In this document: one piece after another, positions 25,764 to 36,985 of the stretch
Layout: each line of letters starts with the position of its first letter
How positions within the stretch are numbered: position 1 is the stretch's first letter
Assembly (NCBI GenBank): GCA_038373865.1
Contig: JAXGGA010002840.1
Span: 1-64,000 of the forward strand
DNA: 64,000 nucleotides
Origin: Uloborus plumipes
Lineage: Eukaryota; Arthropoda; Arachnida; Araneae; Uloboridae
Direction of reading: 5' to 3'
The notes under the pieces: model-generated
The model's database searches: none
Told to the model about the DNA's origin: nothing
The model's input: only the letters and a program-made list of their open reading frames with translations
Translations under genes and position numbers: made by a program

Positions 25764-26538
25764 TCCTTTTAAGTAGTAAAGGAATTATTGTAAACGCGAA
25801 AAAAAAAAAAAAAAAAAAAAAAAATCACTCAAATTTGAGTCTAAATTTTGATTTTGCTCACCCCCGAATGAATGTTGAGTCGCGTTTTCGACCTGTCAAC
25901 ACGTGCATATGTACCTACTAACATATAAGCCGCCGGAAAATTCTTTTCAACCACCCCCGAGTTAATGACGACGAGTTTTCTCGTGACGTCTGTATGTACG
26001 TATGTGCGGATGTATGTGCGTATGTGTGTCTCATAACTCAAAAACTAGATGCTGTAAAAGCATCTAGCTTGGTATGTAGGCTCTGAGGATGGTCTGGTTG
26101 TGCACCTCCCCTTGTGGTTGCATTCGAATGTTCCCAAGGGGTTTTTTACCCCTTTTTTGGGGTAAATTAGTGTTAATTTCAATGCAGACTCAAGTGATAT
26201 GAATTGGCGCGACCACTTGGCGATATGTCGCCAAGCTTTCTGTCGCCAAGTGTTTGACGCCAACTTGGCGACATCGCCAAGTTGGTGACAAATTTGCCGA
26301 AAAAATTATTTTTTGAATTTGGGTTCAACTTAGCGTTATTGGCGATATTTTGCGAAAAATTCACTGAATGATATTAAAATCAGCAATATTTAGAAAATTA
26401 ATCATTGTACAACATTTTTGTGCACTGTTTCGTGGCATATTAGGGGTGTAAATATTTGAATTGTTACCTTGCTCACTCCAAGCACTTTTTTTAACACTTG
26501 AGGTAACTACTAAGAAATTTACACGTAAAAGGAAGTAG
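25758..26538. mobile_element. interspersed repeat with acttccttttaa ends
   Basis: It starts with tacttccttttaagtag and ends near 26525-26538 with the inverse (taaaaggaagtagtg). The interior has a poly-A tract (25799-25824), the block ctcacccccgaatgaatgtt, a (tgtatgtgcg)-like run and two inverted short arms (gatgc...gcatc). From 26210 to 26290 the word cgccaagt and its inverse repeat several times. I recall similar repeats from spider genomes but cannot name the family. Confidence 0.5.
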
Positions 26539-26539
26539 T

Positions 26540-27230
26540 GTGGTGTCCATACCAGATTTTTTATATCATACTTTTGATGAATTATAGTTGATTTATAACT
26601 AAAATTAGCATTTCTTCTGTGATACCAATTTATTACTCCTGATTTACTGACTGCAATTGACGATGTTAACGTTTCCTTTTAAGTATTGAAAGTAGGTTAA
26701 TATATATGCTAATTTCAGAAAGAAATGTTCTATTTGCCTTTCGTTTAAAATTTGTATGAGTTCCAATCTGTTGTTAGATTCAATATTAATATTGAATGCA
26801 TTTACATCAAATACTGCATTCTCTTATTACCAAATTTTTTAAAACGAATTTAACCCAATAAACCAAACGTTTTGAAATTCCGAACCTTAAAGTTAACGAA
26901 ACTTACAGCGTAGTAAAATCACGACAGTAATGGGACGAACTTGATGTCATAAATTAGTTTGTATTTGACAACAACTTAGTGCTGTTTCGCCAAATTACAA
27001 GCCGAAAATGATGTGCCAAACATAATGACATATGAAAGATATCATTTGCTTGTCGTGTTTACTGCCCTCTACATTTCCTACGAATTCCATATTTTAACTC
27101 TTCCGACGAGCGCCATCAATATTGAGCCCCACTTCGCATGCAACCATGTTTGTTTTTTTGTTTGCATTTCTCTCGCAAAAAATACCGCTGTTTACGTAAA
27201 AGAACCTAATCAACTGAAAGTCCAAGGTGG
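26540..27230. other. AT-rich stretch, nothing recognised
   Basis: No supported gene or repeat boundary was seen here. Confidence 0.45.
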
Positions 27231-27231
27231 G

Positions 27232-27400
27232 CTGTGATAGCCCAACCGGTAAGGCGTCGGACTCGTAATCGGAGGGTCCCGGTTTCGATCCCAGCCTGTC
27301 AAAGATCTACCGTCTTCATGAGGGATTTGGCCATACTATAAATACCTCTAGTTTCCTCATTGAGGCTTTCTAGTTTGTCCATGAATTTCTCATTCTTGTG
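27232..27400 (+). repeat. tRNA-derived SINE
   Basis: A tRNA-like head at 27232-27298 contains an A-box-like tagcccaaccggtaagg, an anticodon-loop-like actcgtaatc (CGT, threonine-like) and a B-box-like ggtttcgatccc. The B-box has one extra base, and the acceptor and T stems pair poorly, so it is not a functional tRNA. A non-tRNA body follows. The internal boxes would serve RNA polymerase III. Confidence 0.55.
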
Positions 27401-27536
27401 GGTTTTGACTTTTCGTTTAATGAGAGCCTGCAACCTGTTAATTTCTGCTCTTAAACTCGGGTCTTTGGTACGTCGCCAGGTCGTTTTGACTTGATTTTTC
27501 TGTTTAATACGGTCAGTAATCTCCCTAGGGATCCTA

Positions 27537-29021
27537 CACTGTTAAAACTACGGGTGACGCAGGGGTGCCAATAAGAAAGCTGTGGTGAAAGCAAGGTGCC
27601 ATGGGGTGCCATAGCGAATTTAAAATGCTCTTGCCGTGCCAAAAGTCCTCTCAGAAGGTGCATTATACTAATTCTGGAGCGCCATCGGCACCCTTTGGGC
27701 TTGCGCATGCTCAGTGAGGCATCTCTCAGTACCAAACGGCACCTTTGATCGCCGGCGCCTGCGTATTGCGACTCCGAGGTGAGACCTCGGAGTCGCAATC
27801 ATCATCAACCATTCATCCAACCAATCATCATCATCGCATCATCATCAACCATTTGAATAGCGGACATCTTGTTTACGTCGATACGACAGAATTCTCGACA
27901 CAGTGTTTTCAGTCTTGGATTTCACCTGGAGTTTATGACAAAAATGGATTATTTCTTCATTTTAATCTTCGAATTCTCATTTAAGTACATGCATTTAATC
28001 ATAGTTCTAAGATTTTCCAACTTATTTCAAAGTATTCAAACGGAAATTTATCTCTGTGAGCGATTCTCTTTTGCTGCGTAGATACAGCCAGGAAGCAGCA
28101 GAACGCGAAAGAAAGAAAAGAAAAAAAAAAAAACACTTTCTACCCGACTCTTTCTTTCTTATTTGTTTTTATTATGCGTATATGTATTTGCATTTCGTGC
28201 TTTCGCTAATATCTTTCGTTGGCGTTATTGATAGCAAATACTGAGTTCGTTATTGCTAGAGCTTATTTTGTTTTGTTGCATCTTTGAAATTAATAGATCG
28301 TTAAAATGTATTTTGATCTTTAATCTGTTGAGAAACTTGACGTTTCACTAAATCTGCTTTTCAACTACCCCTATCTTTTATTCCATAAAGATAATCAAAT
28401 GTCGAACTATACATATGTATTAATAAGTTACTCTTGATTAAAATTTTAGAATTGACGATTTAGAATAAAACAATTCAATTTTTTATTCATCGAAAATATA
28501 ACTCAATGTTTTTGTTTTTGAAAGGGATCCAAAAAATGCCTTCCCTCTTCATTTTCGGTATAAATAATGCTGTACCGAACTAAATGTCAAAGCATTTTAA
28601 AACTACTGAGTTGAATCCAAGTCAATAATTCTTTAAAATATGTTGGAAAGTCTGAACTGTGAGAAAATGCCTTTAATTACAAGTTTCGATCATTTTCAGA
28701 TCACAATTCAAGGTGAAAATGTACCAAGACTTCGTGAATAAAAATAATAAATAAAAGTAAACACAATTGAAAAACAAAAACGCACACAGCACAGGGGGGA
28801 TCTGCAATAGTGAACAGTGTGGGTGCAATTATGCTATCCTATACGGTTTCATTATGCTATCCTATACGGTTTCATCTTTCACCCACGCTGCTTGTTAAAT
28901 TGAGGGTGCCGGTTTTTCACCCAAGCCAACGGTGAAATCTCGGCACCCTACTGGGTGCCGCTGATGTTACAAGCGTTTCGCCCTGGAAAGGTGCCAATTG
29001 CAACCAGTAGTTTTAACAGTG
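27537..29021. mobile_element. TA-flanked non-autonomous DNA element
   Basis: Perfect 15-bp ends: CACTGTTAAAACTAC at 27537-27551 and its inverse at 29007-29021. TA flanks each side (27535-27536, 29022-29023). The word ggtgcc and its inverse repeat near both ends (27566-27750, 28908-28995). Inside are a perfect 16-bp-arm hairpin (27765-27799) and a 23-bp tandem duplication (28828-28873). No transposase. TA duplication suggests Tc1/mariner-type mobilisation. Confidence 0.75.
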
Positions 29022-29045
29022 TAAGAGGGTGTAGAAAAACCCTAT

Positions 29046-29241
29046 TGTAAGTTCCGGCCTGAAGAGGGTGCTAGTAGTAAGTAGTTAGTTTTTTGGAGAG
29101 TCGAACTTGAAATGTGAACGAAGAAGGTTTGTCGAAACCAAGTGTTATGTGTTTTGTTAAGTGTAGTGTTGTACGTAAATAAATATTTGTGCTTTGTTCA
29201 AACATCTATTCTATATATTCTTTCAACCACTGAACCACACA
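29046..29241 (+). repeat. probable 5' LTR of the BEL/Pao element
   Basis: The segment begins tgtaagttccgg and ends accacaca, fitting TG...CA LTR ends. It has a polyadenylation-like aataaa near 29180 and lies just upstream of the gag-like frame. No second LTR was found in the window to confirm the boundary. It starts about 25 bp after the TA-flanked element. Confidence 0.4.
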
Positions 29242-29310
29242 ATTCGAAATTCGAATATCGGAAAATTCGTTAAGGCGCTAATCAGCCGACAACTTCGGAA
29301 TTAGAACTGA

Positions 29311-30617
29311 ATGATTGAAGGTAAGAAATTTCTTTGTGAAATTGAATCACTTTTGGATAGAAGAATGGATGAAGATTTGGTTGCTAACTTAGCAAAATTG
29401 AAAAGCAAACGTATAACAGTGCGTGGAACACTGACAAAACTCATCACGAAAATCGAAACTAGCTTGAAGAACAATGATAGCTTTGAAATTTTTGAACAGT
29501 TTCTTCAGCAGTTAATTGACAAAGAAAGTACACTGGCAAATTTAAATTTTGAAATAGAAGAGCTTTTAGACGAAAACGCAATATCGGCCGAAGTGGAAAC
29601 TTCGAAAGAAATAAAAGAAAAAATAATTTGTTACAAATGTAAATTATCGCAAAGAATAAACGAATTGAAAAAAGAACCTTCTATCCAAGTTGATACAGTT
29701 TCGAAAATTACTGATTCTTTAAATGTTGAAACAAAAAGTAGAATAAATGTTAATTTGCCTATTTTACATGTTCCTAAATTTTATGGTGATTATTCTAAAT
29801 GGCTAGAATTTTAAAATTTATTTGAAAGTTCAATTCATAATAATCCTAATTTGAACAAGATTGACAAATTTACATATCTCAACTCATATTTAGGAGGTAG
29901 TGCTGCTGATTGTATAAATGGGTTTACAATTGCTGATAAAAATTATGATGATTCTATTTTGATTTTGAAGAATAGATTTGGCAATAAGAATGTTTTGATT
30001 AATACTCATTTAAATCATTTCAGCCAGATAAATATTCTGACGATGTGAATGGTTTACGAAAGTTACATGACCAAGCAGAAATCCAAATTAGAAGTTTGAA
30101 ATCGTTAGGAGTCGAATCTGAGTCATATGATCAATTATTATGTCCTATTTTGATGAAATTAATCCCCCCTGATTTGATACTGAACTTAAACAGAAAAAAT
30201 GACAGTGAAGATTTTGATTTAAATTCCCTGTTGAGTTTTCTAAACACAGAAATTCTGAGCCGCGAACGATTGATTTGCATTCATAATAAACAAGAAAAAA
30301 ACGAAGATAAGTTTCAGAAAAAGAATTCGAGCTCATATCAAAAGAATCCAAAACAAAATAAAGAAAAACCCAGTTCAACGGCTGAATTTATGACTGCCGC
30401 GTCATGCGAAAATGAGAAGATCTGTTTGTTCTGTCAGGGTCAACATAAGCCAGTAGACTGCCCCATTAGCGTGGATAGGCGCCGCGAAATATTGAAGAGT
30501 CAAGGTGGATGTTACATTTGTTTAGAACGCTCTCATATTATGCAGAAGTGTAAAAATAAAAATGATAAGTGTTCGATTTGGCGAAGGGAAAAGACACAAC
30601 GTAGTATTGTGTTATAA
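29311..30617 (+). pseudogene. BEL/Pao gag-like region, broken
   Basis: Gag-like protein of a BEL/Pao LTR retrotransposon (Belpaoviridae), which would form the RNA-packaging particle. A coiled-coil-like, Lys/Glu-rich N-terminal part (29311-29810) is followed by the family's typical segment around LHVPKFYGDYSKWLEF and then by two zinc-knuckle-like cysteine clusters (CLFCQGQHKPVDC near 30421; CYICLERSHIMQKC near 30511). Breaks: an in-frame TAA at 29812-29814, a frameshift near 30025, and a frameshift after about 30570. The protease-like frame follows at once on the same strand. It cannot give a full-length product as it stands. Confidence 0.85.
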
Positions 30618-30695
30618 AAAAGAAAAACGGGATTAGAAAATGAATCCGTTGTTTGGGCCGTTTGCAAAACAAGACCTAAAATAAAAAAAAGCGTT

Positions 30696-31229
30696 TTGCT
30701 TCAAACTTGTACTGCAGTTATTCAGGGTAAACATACTAACCAGACATGCAGACTTTTTTTGGATTCAGGTAGTCAACGGACATTTTTGTCGCAAGATCTT
30801 AGTAGGAGACTGAAATTACCTACAATTCGGAAAGAAAAACTTTCACTTAGCACTTTTGGCTCTAAAGAAACACAACCCAAAACATTCAATGTTGTAAAGA
30901 TAAAATTAAAAAATAGAGATGATCCAAATCTGAACATTGAAATCGAAGCAATTGAAATAGATAAAATTTCTGCCACACATTTGTCAACGCCGGATAAAAA
31001 TATTATTAACAAATATAAACATTTGAAACAATTGCAACTCGCGGACTGCTATGAGTATGATTCAAAGGAAATAGAACTTTTAATAGGTGCAGATTATTAT
31101 TACGAAGTAGTTACTGGCCGAATTCAACGTCTCGATAAAAAGCTCGTTGCTGTAGAAATAATTTTTGGATGGAGCTTGCAGGGACAAACTGGTGCATCAA
31201 ATGATCTTTTGACAATCGTTCGTCAATGA
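30696..31229 (+). pseudogene. BEL/Pao aspartic protease-like region, broken
   Basis: A retroviral-type aspartic protease domain. The active-site-like motif is LDSGSQRTF near residue 22 of this frame, in the setting CRLFLDSGSQ. The C-terminal part resembles the linker between protease and reverse transcriptase in BEL/Pao polyproteins. The frame is open for 177 codons with a TGA at 31227-31229 and a frameshift, after which reverse-transcriptase-like coding resumes near 31240. In an active element this would be part of one Pol polyprotein. Confidence 0.8.
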
Positions 31230-32753
31230 ACATACTTTTAATGATCAAATTGCTCAGTTTTGGCAGTTAGAAAGTTTAGGGATTGAATCAGAAACCACTG
31301 TAGATAATTCGAAATCGGAAATTGTGGAATCTTTTAATTCTACCGTCAAATATGAAAATAATCGTTACACGGTTAAATTACCTTGGAAACAAGGCATGAA
31401 GCAAAATTTAGATGATAATAAAGAGGTTGCTGCAAGACGTTTTTCACATTTGAAAAATAAATTGCTCAGAAACAGGTCCTTACATCAAGATTATGAATTA
31501 ATATTGAAGAATTACTTGGATGAAAATATTGTTGAATTAGTAGATGATAAGGATTTTAACACTGATAATCCAGTATTTTATCTGCCACATAGAGGAGTCA
31601 TCCGAGAAGATAAAACAACCAGTAGGTTAAGGATAGTTTTCGACGCATCGTCGCATGCCCCAGGAGAAATTTCTCTTAACGATTGTTTAGAGTCTGGACC
31701 AAATTTAAACCCGGACATTTTCGAACTTTTGATTCGTTTTCGAAATTTTCCCATTGGATTTATCGGTGATATAAAGCAAGCATTCTTGCAAATTCAAATC
31801 GCTGAAGAAGACAGGGATGTTAGTAGGTTCTTTTGGTTTGATGATGATAATATTTTGAAGACTCTGAAATTTACAAGATCTCTATTCGGTTTGAATCGGG
31901 ACCGCCGCGAATCTTAGAGAGTAATAGAGGGAAAAAGCGTGTGGGCCTGGGCCTCCCCGGTTAAACGCCATCTTGACAAGCGCTAAGCGATGGGAAATTT
32001 CTTTCCTCCAGTATAGCACTACGTGGATTTCGTGCGCTCTTCATTTTTTACATCGGCCAAATTTTGCATGTCCCTCAATATTTAGAAATAATAAAAAATG
32101 CATGAACATTTTCAACGTTTTCTCTTTTCTGAAAGACAATTGGATTAGAATTATAAACTGGTTTAAAATAAAAAAAAAAATTCCTTGCCATCTGTGAGTC
32201 AGTTAGTTTCTTGTTTCTCACGCTGATGTCACAGCCTTGGAGCGTTTACTAGCTTTTCTTTACTATGTTAATGTCATCCTTATCTAACTATTCGTTTGCC
32301 TCTTACTAACAAAACCCATTAAGATGAGGGACAAAGACATTATCGTTCCATTCAACAATTGAGACTTGATGGGTCCCCTCTCTGATCATCACCCACTCGG
32401 GTAATAAATAAAGTTTGGATGGGGTAATAAATTAATCTTATTAGATGGGGTTCCTCGTTAAAAAGTTGACTTGATCTTTGAAGGGATTTATTCTCAGAAT
32501 GGAAATAGAGAGAAGGGAGATTTTATTCTCTTTAGAAGCAATGGTGTTGTTTGGGGGGGGGGGGGGGGGGCAGGTGATGGAATCTGGTTGTATTTCCAAG
32601 CGCCCCCTATCGATATTTATTTCCTGGACCACAACAGCGCCTCAGGGCGAATGTTATTTCTAGTTAAACACATACAACGATGTCCATCTCTTATTTTTCT
32701 TAAAGTTTCGATTTGGCATTTCGCTAAAACGACGTCTATACCTCGAGTAAATT

Positions 32754-33070
32754 ATGCCTTCATCCTGCTATGTACCGGGATGTACGTCCAACTATAATCG
32801 AAAAGAAAATGTCAGAGTTTTTAAATTCCCTAATGACAAAAGCGTACGGTATCAATGGTTAAGAAAAATATTCCGAGAGGACTTTGTACCAGGCCCAAGA
32901 AGTGTTGTGTGCATTAAACATTTCAAAGCAAATGATGTTATGCTTAAAAATCTTTGATGAGAGTAATGCGAGTGCATTACGAAGCTTGAATGACGAAAAA
33001 TATGAGGGAACGGCAATATTCCCGGACATAATTGTTAAATGGTGGCGAATTATGAATATCAAGAACACTC
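32754..33070 (+). pseudogene. THAP domain of a P-element-like transposase
   Basis: Zinc-dependent DNA-binding domain used by P transposases to contact element ends. It starts at an ATG with MPSSCYVPGCTSNYN. C2CH ligands are visible: the two early Cys (residues 5 and 10) and the CIKHF pair (near residues 53-56), with WLRKIF between. The frame ends at 32957; a shifted frame continues the protein (PDIIVKWWRIMNIKNTRKG, about 33024-33080). This joins almost directly to the C-terminal region, so most of the RNase H-like catalytic domain seems to be missing. Confidence 0.8.
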
Positions 33071-33079
33071 GAAAGGGGT

Positions 33080-34083
33080 TTGAAAAGTTTTGAAGAAAAC
33101 AGCAAGCCCTTCGAATGCTTAACTGATGAAAGAATAGATTTCTTAAGAGAATTTGTAAAGTGGTTAGAAATGTGGAAAAACATGCAGATCAAGGGTATCA
33201 AGAGCAAGAGAGCAGGCAAGTTGACAGAAGAGACATTCTGTTCCTTAACGCACACAACAAAAGCAATGATAGAAATTATCATCTATAATTTTACTACTCT
33301 GAATTCTTTGTTTTAACTGCGCAGTACCAAACTGATGCATTAGAGGGAAAATTTGGGCAGCATAGGCAGCTCCTTGTAGGAAATTATAGTTTAACAATAG
33401 AAGAAGTAATAAAAGCAGAAAAGAAACTACGATTTACAAATATCATCAATTTACATTCCACCAAATACGGATCATATCCACTCTCAGAATTTCTTCTTGA
33501 TTTTTCGGAAGAAAAAGATGAAAATGTCGAAGCAGAAATTAGTATTCACGGCGTTGATTTCCGTAATCACACGAAAGAGGAGGAAAATATTGTACCCCTT
33601 TACATTTATATCTCTGGATATGCCGTATATAAAATTAAAACTCATTTGCAGTGCCACACTTGCGTTCAATTTTTAGCCTCGGACAAAACAGTCTTGTTCG
33701 ATATAACTGATGAAAGGACAAAAAATTATTTGCTTGATATTGACAGAGGAAGATTAACATATCCCAACCCAGAAATTGTTAAAACTTTAATGATTTGTCA
33801 CAAGATATTTCAGTTTACTTTAAGAAACCAAGAAGAATTGTTGTTTTTGCCCAATGTAAAAGGTGTTTTGAAAAGTGCAATTAAAGAAAAGCTGTTGGAA
33901 TTTTACAACGTGAATGAATATTGTGAAAGCTGCAATAGTCCTAGGATGGAACTTGTTATGAAATGTGTTTCTGTCTTCTTGAATATATTTTTAAACAATT
34001 ACACGAAAATGAAAAATAATCCAACCTTAAACAGGGGAACGAAACGTAAGTACACGATTTTGAAGTGCAGTGCTGCAGAATAA
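33080..34083 (+). pseudogene. P-element-like transposase C-terminal region
   Basis: Two overlapping frames. The first (33080-33316) carries a helical segment ending in LTEETFCSLTHTTKAMIEII. The second is open from about 33301 to 34083 without an early ATG and contains YQTDALEGKFGQHRQL near 33325, a hallmark of the C-terminal half of P/THAP9-type transposases, then a Cys-containing tail (CHTC near 33652, CESC near 33931). The frameshift near 33300 and lack of a start show it is a remnant. Together with the THAP part it gives under 450 codons; P transposases are usually about 750-900. Confidence 0.8.
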
Positions 34084-34639
34084 TATTTTTTATTAAGTTC
34101 TCAGGAAAGAAAAAAAAGTCTAGTTCCATTAATGACGGGTGAGAAATCATATTTTTAAGTTTAATAAAGTTTCATCACATTCATTTAGAAAAAAAGCGCG
34201 AGGGGGAATGAGAGTGAAAAGACCAACCATACCTCCTCGTGGTACGTTTCGAGAAACGCTGAAAAGATTTTTTTTTTTTTTTTTTCAGTAGGCAAACGTG
34301 GCTCTGGCAAGTTTTAACGTGATGAAAAAAAAACGCAATTCGAAATGTTAAAAAGGAAATAAAAATACAGGTTTTACATTCAAAATTACATTCTAAAGTT
34401 TTCATTTAGTTCTAAGAACATAAAACGCACACTCACAAAAATGACCAATTATTTAATACAGAAATTAGCAGTAGAGCAACGAAACCTCAGGAAAGCGCCG
34501 CTCAACAACACGTTTAGTTCCATCGCTTAGCGAATTGTCCGTTTTGCGAGGACCAGGCCCACAGCTCAATATTTTTCCCCCTCTCTTTCTTTCGCGGCGA
34601 TCCCGTTTGAATTCGAGCCCGTTTCTTTTGGCCTGTACT

Positions 34640-35760
34640 ATCAAGTATCATATTTCAAAATACGAACAAAAATCAGCTTTAATTTGACATATACGTGATG
34701 AGTGTACGCTATGACTGTAGATAAATTGCAGTGGGATCTTAGACTATTAACTTTGGTAATATTAGTACATGAGCGACCAGCATCCATGGGAGCCGGGTTT
34801 GAACCCGCGGGGGCATCATTGGGACGGGAAGCGGGGACTTTCTTGACTATGTTAAGGGCTTTGATTTGGCCTTGTGAACCTGGGTTTTTAAATACCCTAT
34901 CTTTTGGCCTTTTGGGACAGCCTTTAAAGTTAGCCGTGCGACCCTTATCAGAGAGCACACTTTGCTGGTAGGTCAGGTGATTTTGTACACTCTCTCGTTT
35001 GGTGACCCTCACAGCATTTTACACAACGGGGGGATTTGAACAAAAGTCGTTTGAATGAAAATATGATTGGCAACGATAACATTATTGTGAGGCTGATTTT
35101 ATTTTCAAAGGCTCAACAGATACTCTGAAGTAACCTAAATTTGTTAAATTATAAAATTCCTCATTGTGTTGAATGCGGTGGAGGTACATCGAAAATAGAG
35201 GAAGAAGGCGATTACCCTTTCCCCTCATTTGTGTAACTCGTATGGGAGCGAAGCCAGCATTAACAATTTCCTGGGTGACGTAATCAATAGAGGTATCAGC
35301 ATCAAGACCCCTTATAACCATTTTTAAATTTCTCTCCTCATTGAGGGGGAAGGTGTGGTGTTGAATGTGATTATCAGTACAATAGCTAATCACTTTCCTA
35401 TAAGTGTCAGAATCGGGCGTGATAATATGGTGTTTCTGACCATTATATTTAAGGGAGACTTTAACTCCGGCTGCTTCGTTCAATTTCTTTGCAAACTCAA
35501 CCGAATTTTTGAGTTCAGATATTAATATTGGTGGGGGTTTGGGGTTTTTTTTATTTTTAGTTTTTGCTGCTTGAATGGCTGTTCAACGTTAGCAGAAGCC
35601 TTTTCGATGTTTTGAGCAGCTTCAGTAGTGTTATTTTCCTCAATCGCCTCATTGGCGTGGTTTAGCGGTTGCGAAGTCACCTCATTGGATGCAACTTCAT
35701 TAATGTTTAAATTAATTCCAGTGCCTTGTACTCATTCATGAGTGGTTTTATTTTGTTCCT
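34640..35760 (-). pseudogene. Jockey-type non-LTR ORF1 (gag-like) remnant
   Basis: Minus-strand ORF1 protein of a LINE. The upstream part (35082-35483) shows the PRE_C2HC-type region common in Jockey-clade ORF1 proteins: HHTFPLNEERNLKMVIRGL, then FSMYLHRIQHNEEFYNLTNL and FRVSVEPLKI. A stop at 35082-35084 is followed in frame by cysteine-rich knuckle sequence (CYRCQ, about 35067-35081). Another frame then gives KGRTANFKGCPKRPK (34641-35012). Such proteins bind the element RNA. At least one stop and one frameshift are present. The ORF2/RT is not seen nearby. The N-terminal portion extends to about 35.76 kb as a low-complexity Ala/Lys/Asn region. Confidence 0.75.
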
Positions 35761-35774
35761 CGGACAGTAGTGAG

Positions 35775-36985
35775 AAAATAGTTATTTGCAGTATTTCTCT
35801 TTACATTCTGGGTTGTATTGAAATTGATTTTTCATTTTATTCAAATCAATATGTCCATTTGATGCTATACTTTTTTTAATTCTTGTATCTTTCGCTAGGG
35901 CTAATTCGTGCATTTAAAAAACATTTTGATGAAGACTGCGTTTTGTATATTAAGTACTTTCATCTTCTCTGAAAAAAGCTGCAATTCTCTTAAGAATAAA
36001 AGGTAAGCTTTACATTTTTTTTAAGTAAAAACACAAAAAATTCTAAAAAATATGATTCTCTATTTCTAATCTAAGAATTTAATCAAGAAAAGATGGCGCC
36101 ATCTATGAATTTAAATATTGATTTCTTGACTTATTCGTTATCTCTTCTCTGGCAAATGAGAAGAATTAGGTTGTCAGAAAAAGGGTTAATTATCAAGTTT
36201 TTCTATTTTTTTAAAACTTTAATGTATATTTGAAACACAGTTTGATCCGATCATAAACGAATATTGAAAGGAAAGTAAATTTCATGCAACATGAAGTGAG
36301 AAATAGAGGAGTTATTCCTATAAAAGTTTTTGAGAGACTCTTTTCATAGAAAAAAGTATTTTTATCTTAAAAGACATTATTTTTTAATAATATTTTAAGC
36401 GTGAGTGAATATACAACGAAGCTTACGAAATATATCACATTTGTAAAAAGCTTTTCGGTATATCATTTAAAATGTGTACTTGGTGCTGAAAAATTTATGT
36501 ATACATATTTTGTGTTGTATGTAATAGCATTGAAAACATAGTAATCCAGAAACAATTATGTGCAGATATCTTTAAAATTTTGTATTTTTATAACGTTTAT
36601 TATTTACATTCAATGAACCATCGACTTTCCCTATTTTCTGCTTGATGAGGGCCATGCTACGAACTTAAAATTTATTATTTTCCATCAAAGCATTTGAAAA
36701 ATACATTAAGATTTAAGTATAGTTTCGAAAAAAATCTCATCATTTAAAATATTTTAATTTCCTTTCCGATGCCTCAGAAAGACATCGTTTTTCAAATGGA
36801 TGAAAGGCCGAGAACGCGGAACTATTATTGGTTGTTACGGATGAATGGAGGACATCCTCTCCTTTATTGTACCCTAAAATGAGGCTTTAAACCGGAAAAT
36901 ACTCCCCCCCCCCCCAAGAAGCACGTCCCTTCTCAGTGGCAGGTATCATCTTTCCTCTTGTTAAGGTTTCCTGAACCCACGATCC
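35775..36985 (+). repeat. 1.1 kb dispersed repeat, copy A
   Basis: Aligns by eye with 58890-60320 in the same orientation, patchily. Shared landmarks: ttatttgcagtatt; tcttttgctaggac/tctttcgctagggc; gaagactgcg; agatggcgcca; gacatcgttttYcaaatggatgaaa; gttgaatggagga; ctttctcagtggcaggta. No coding function was recognised. The tail block cttctcagtgg...ggtttcctgaacccacg repeats once more at 37598-37655. Confidence 0.7.

Larger units (their letters stand above)
31897..34604 (+). mobile_element. P-superfamily DNA transposon inserted in BEL RT
   Basis: An 8-bp direct repeat GTTTGAAT lies at 31889-31896 and 34605-34612, the duplication length of P elements. The ends are inverted repeats: CGGGACCGCCGCGAA on the left and CGGGATCGCCGCGAA on the right read inward (14 of 15). 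A second shared block (gtgggcctgg...cctc, then cgctaagcgatgg) lies about 45-95 bp inward. The right copy of the first base overlaps the duplication, so the boundary is uncertain by one base. It encodes a THAP domain and a P-transposase C-terminal region, but in too little space for a full transposase. Confidence 0.88.
31240..34690 (+). pseudogene. BEL/Pao reverse transcriptase, interrupted by a P-like transposon
   Basis: N-terminal half of a reverse transcriptase. Landmarks: RLRIVFDASSHAPGEISLND near 31627, the first catalytic aspartate in FIGDIKQAFLQI near 31762, and LFGLN at 31882-31896. The frame stops there because a 2.7 kb transposon sits at 31897-34604. On its far side the same protein region carries on in frame (NSSPFLLACTIKYH, 34611-34652) before decaying by about 34.7 kb. 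The second catalytic motif (YxDD-type), RNase H and integrase are not visible, so the element is also truncated at its 3' side, where a minus-strand non-LTR remnant takes over. Confidence 0.85.

Noticed and set aside
27232..27298. functional tRNA-Thr(CGT) gene
   Set aside because: B-box has an extra base, acceptor and T stems do not pair well, and a SINE body follows.
27451..27798. 115-codon minus-strand ORF with basic composition
   Set aside because: It spans the boundary of the TA-flanked element and its hairpin, with no family signature.
32441..32797. ORFs over the G19 run inside the P-like element
   Set aside because: Gly- or Pro-run translations of a homopolymer; the THAP start at 32754 is the only supported coding start there.
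29311..34690. active endogenous retroelement
   Set aside because: Stop codons, several frameshifts, an inserted P-like transposon and the missing 3' half show it is dead.
34785..34830. gggtttgaaccc as a tRNA B-box
   Set aside because: It is a palindromic word within the minus-strand non-LTR ORF1 reading frame; no A-box lies at a suitable distance.
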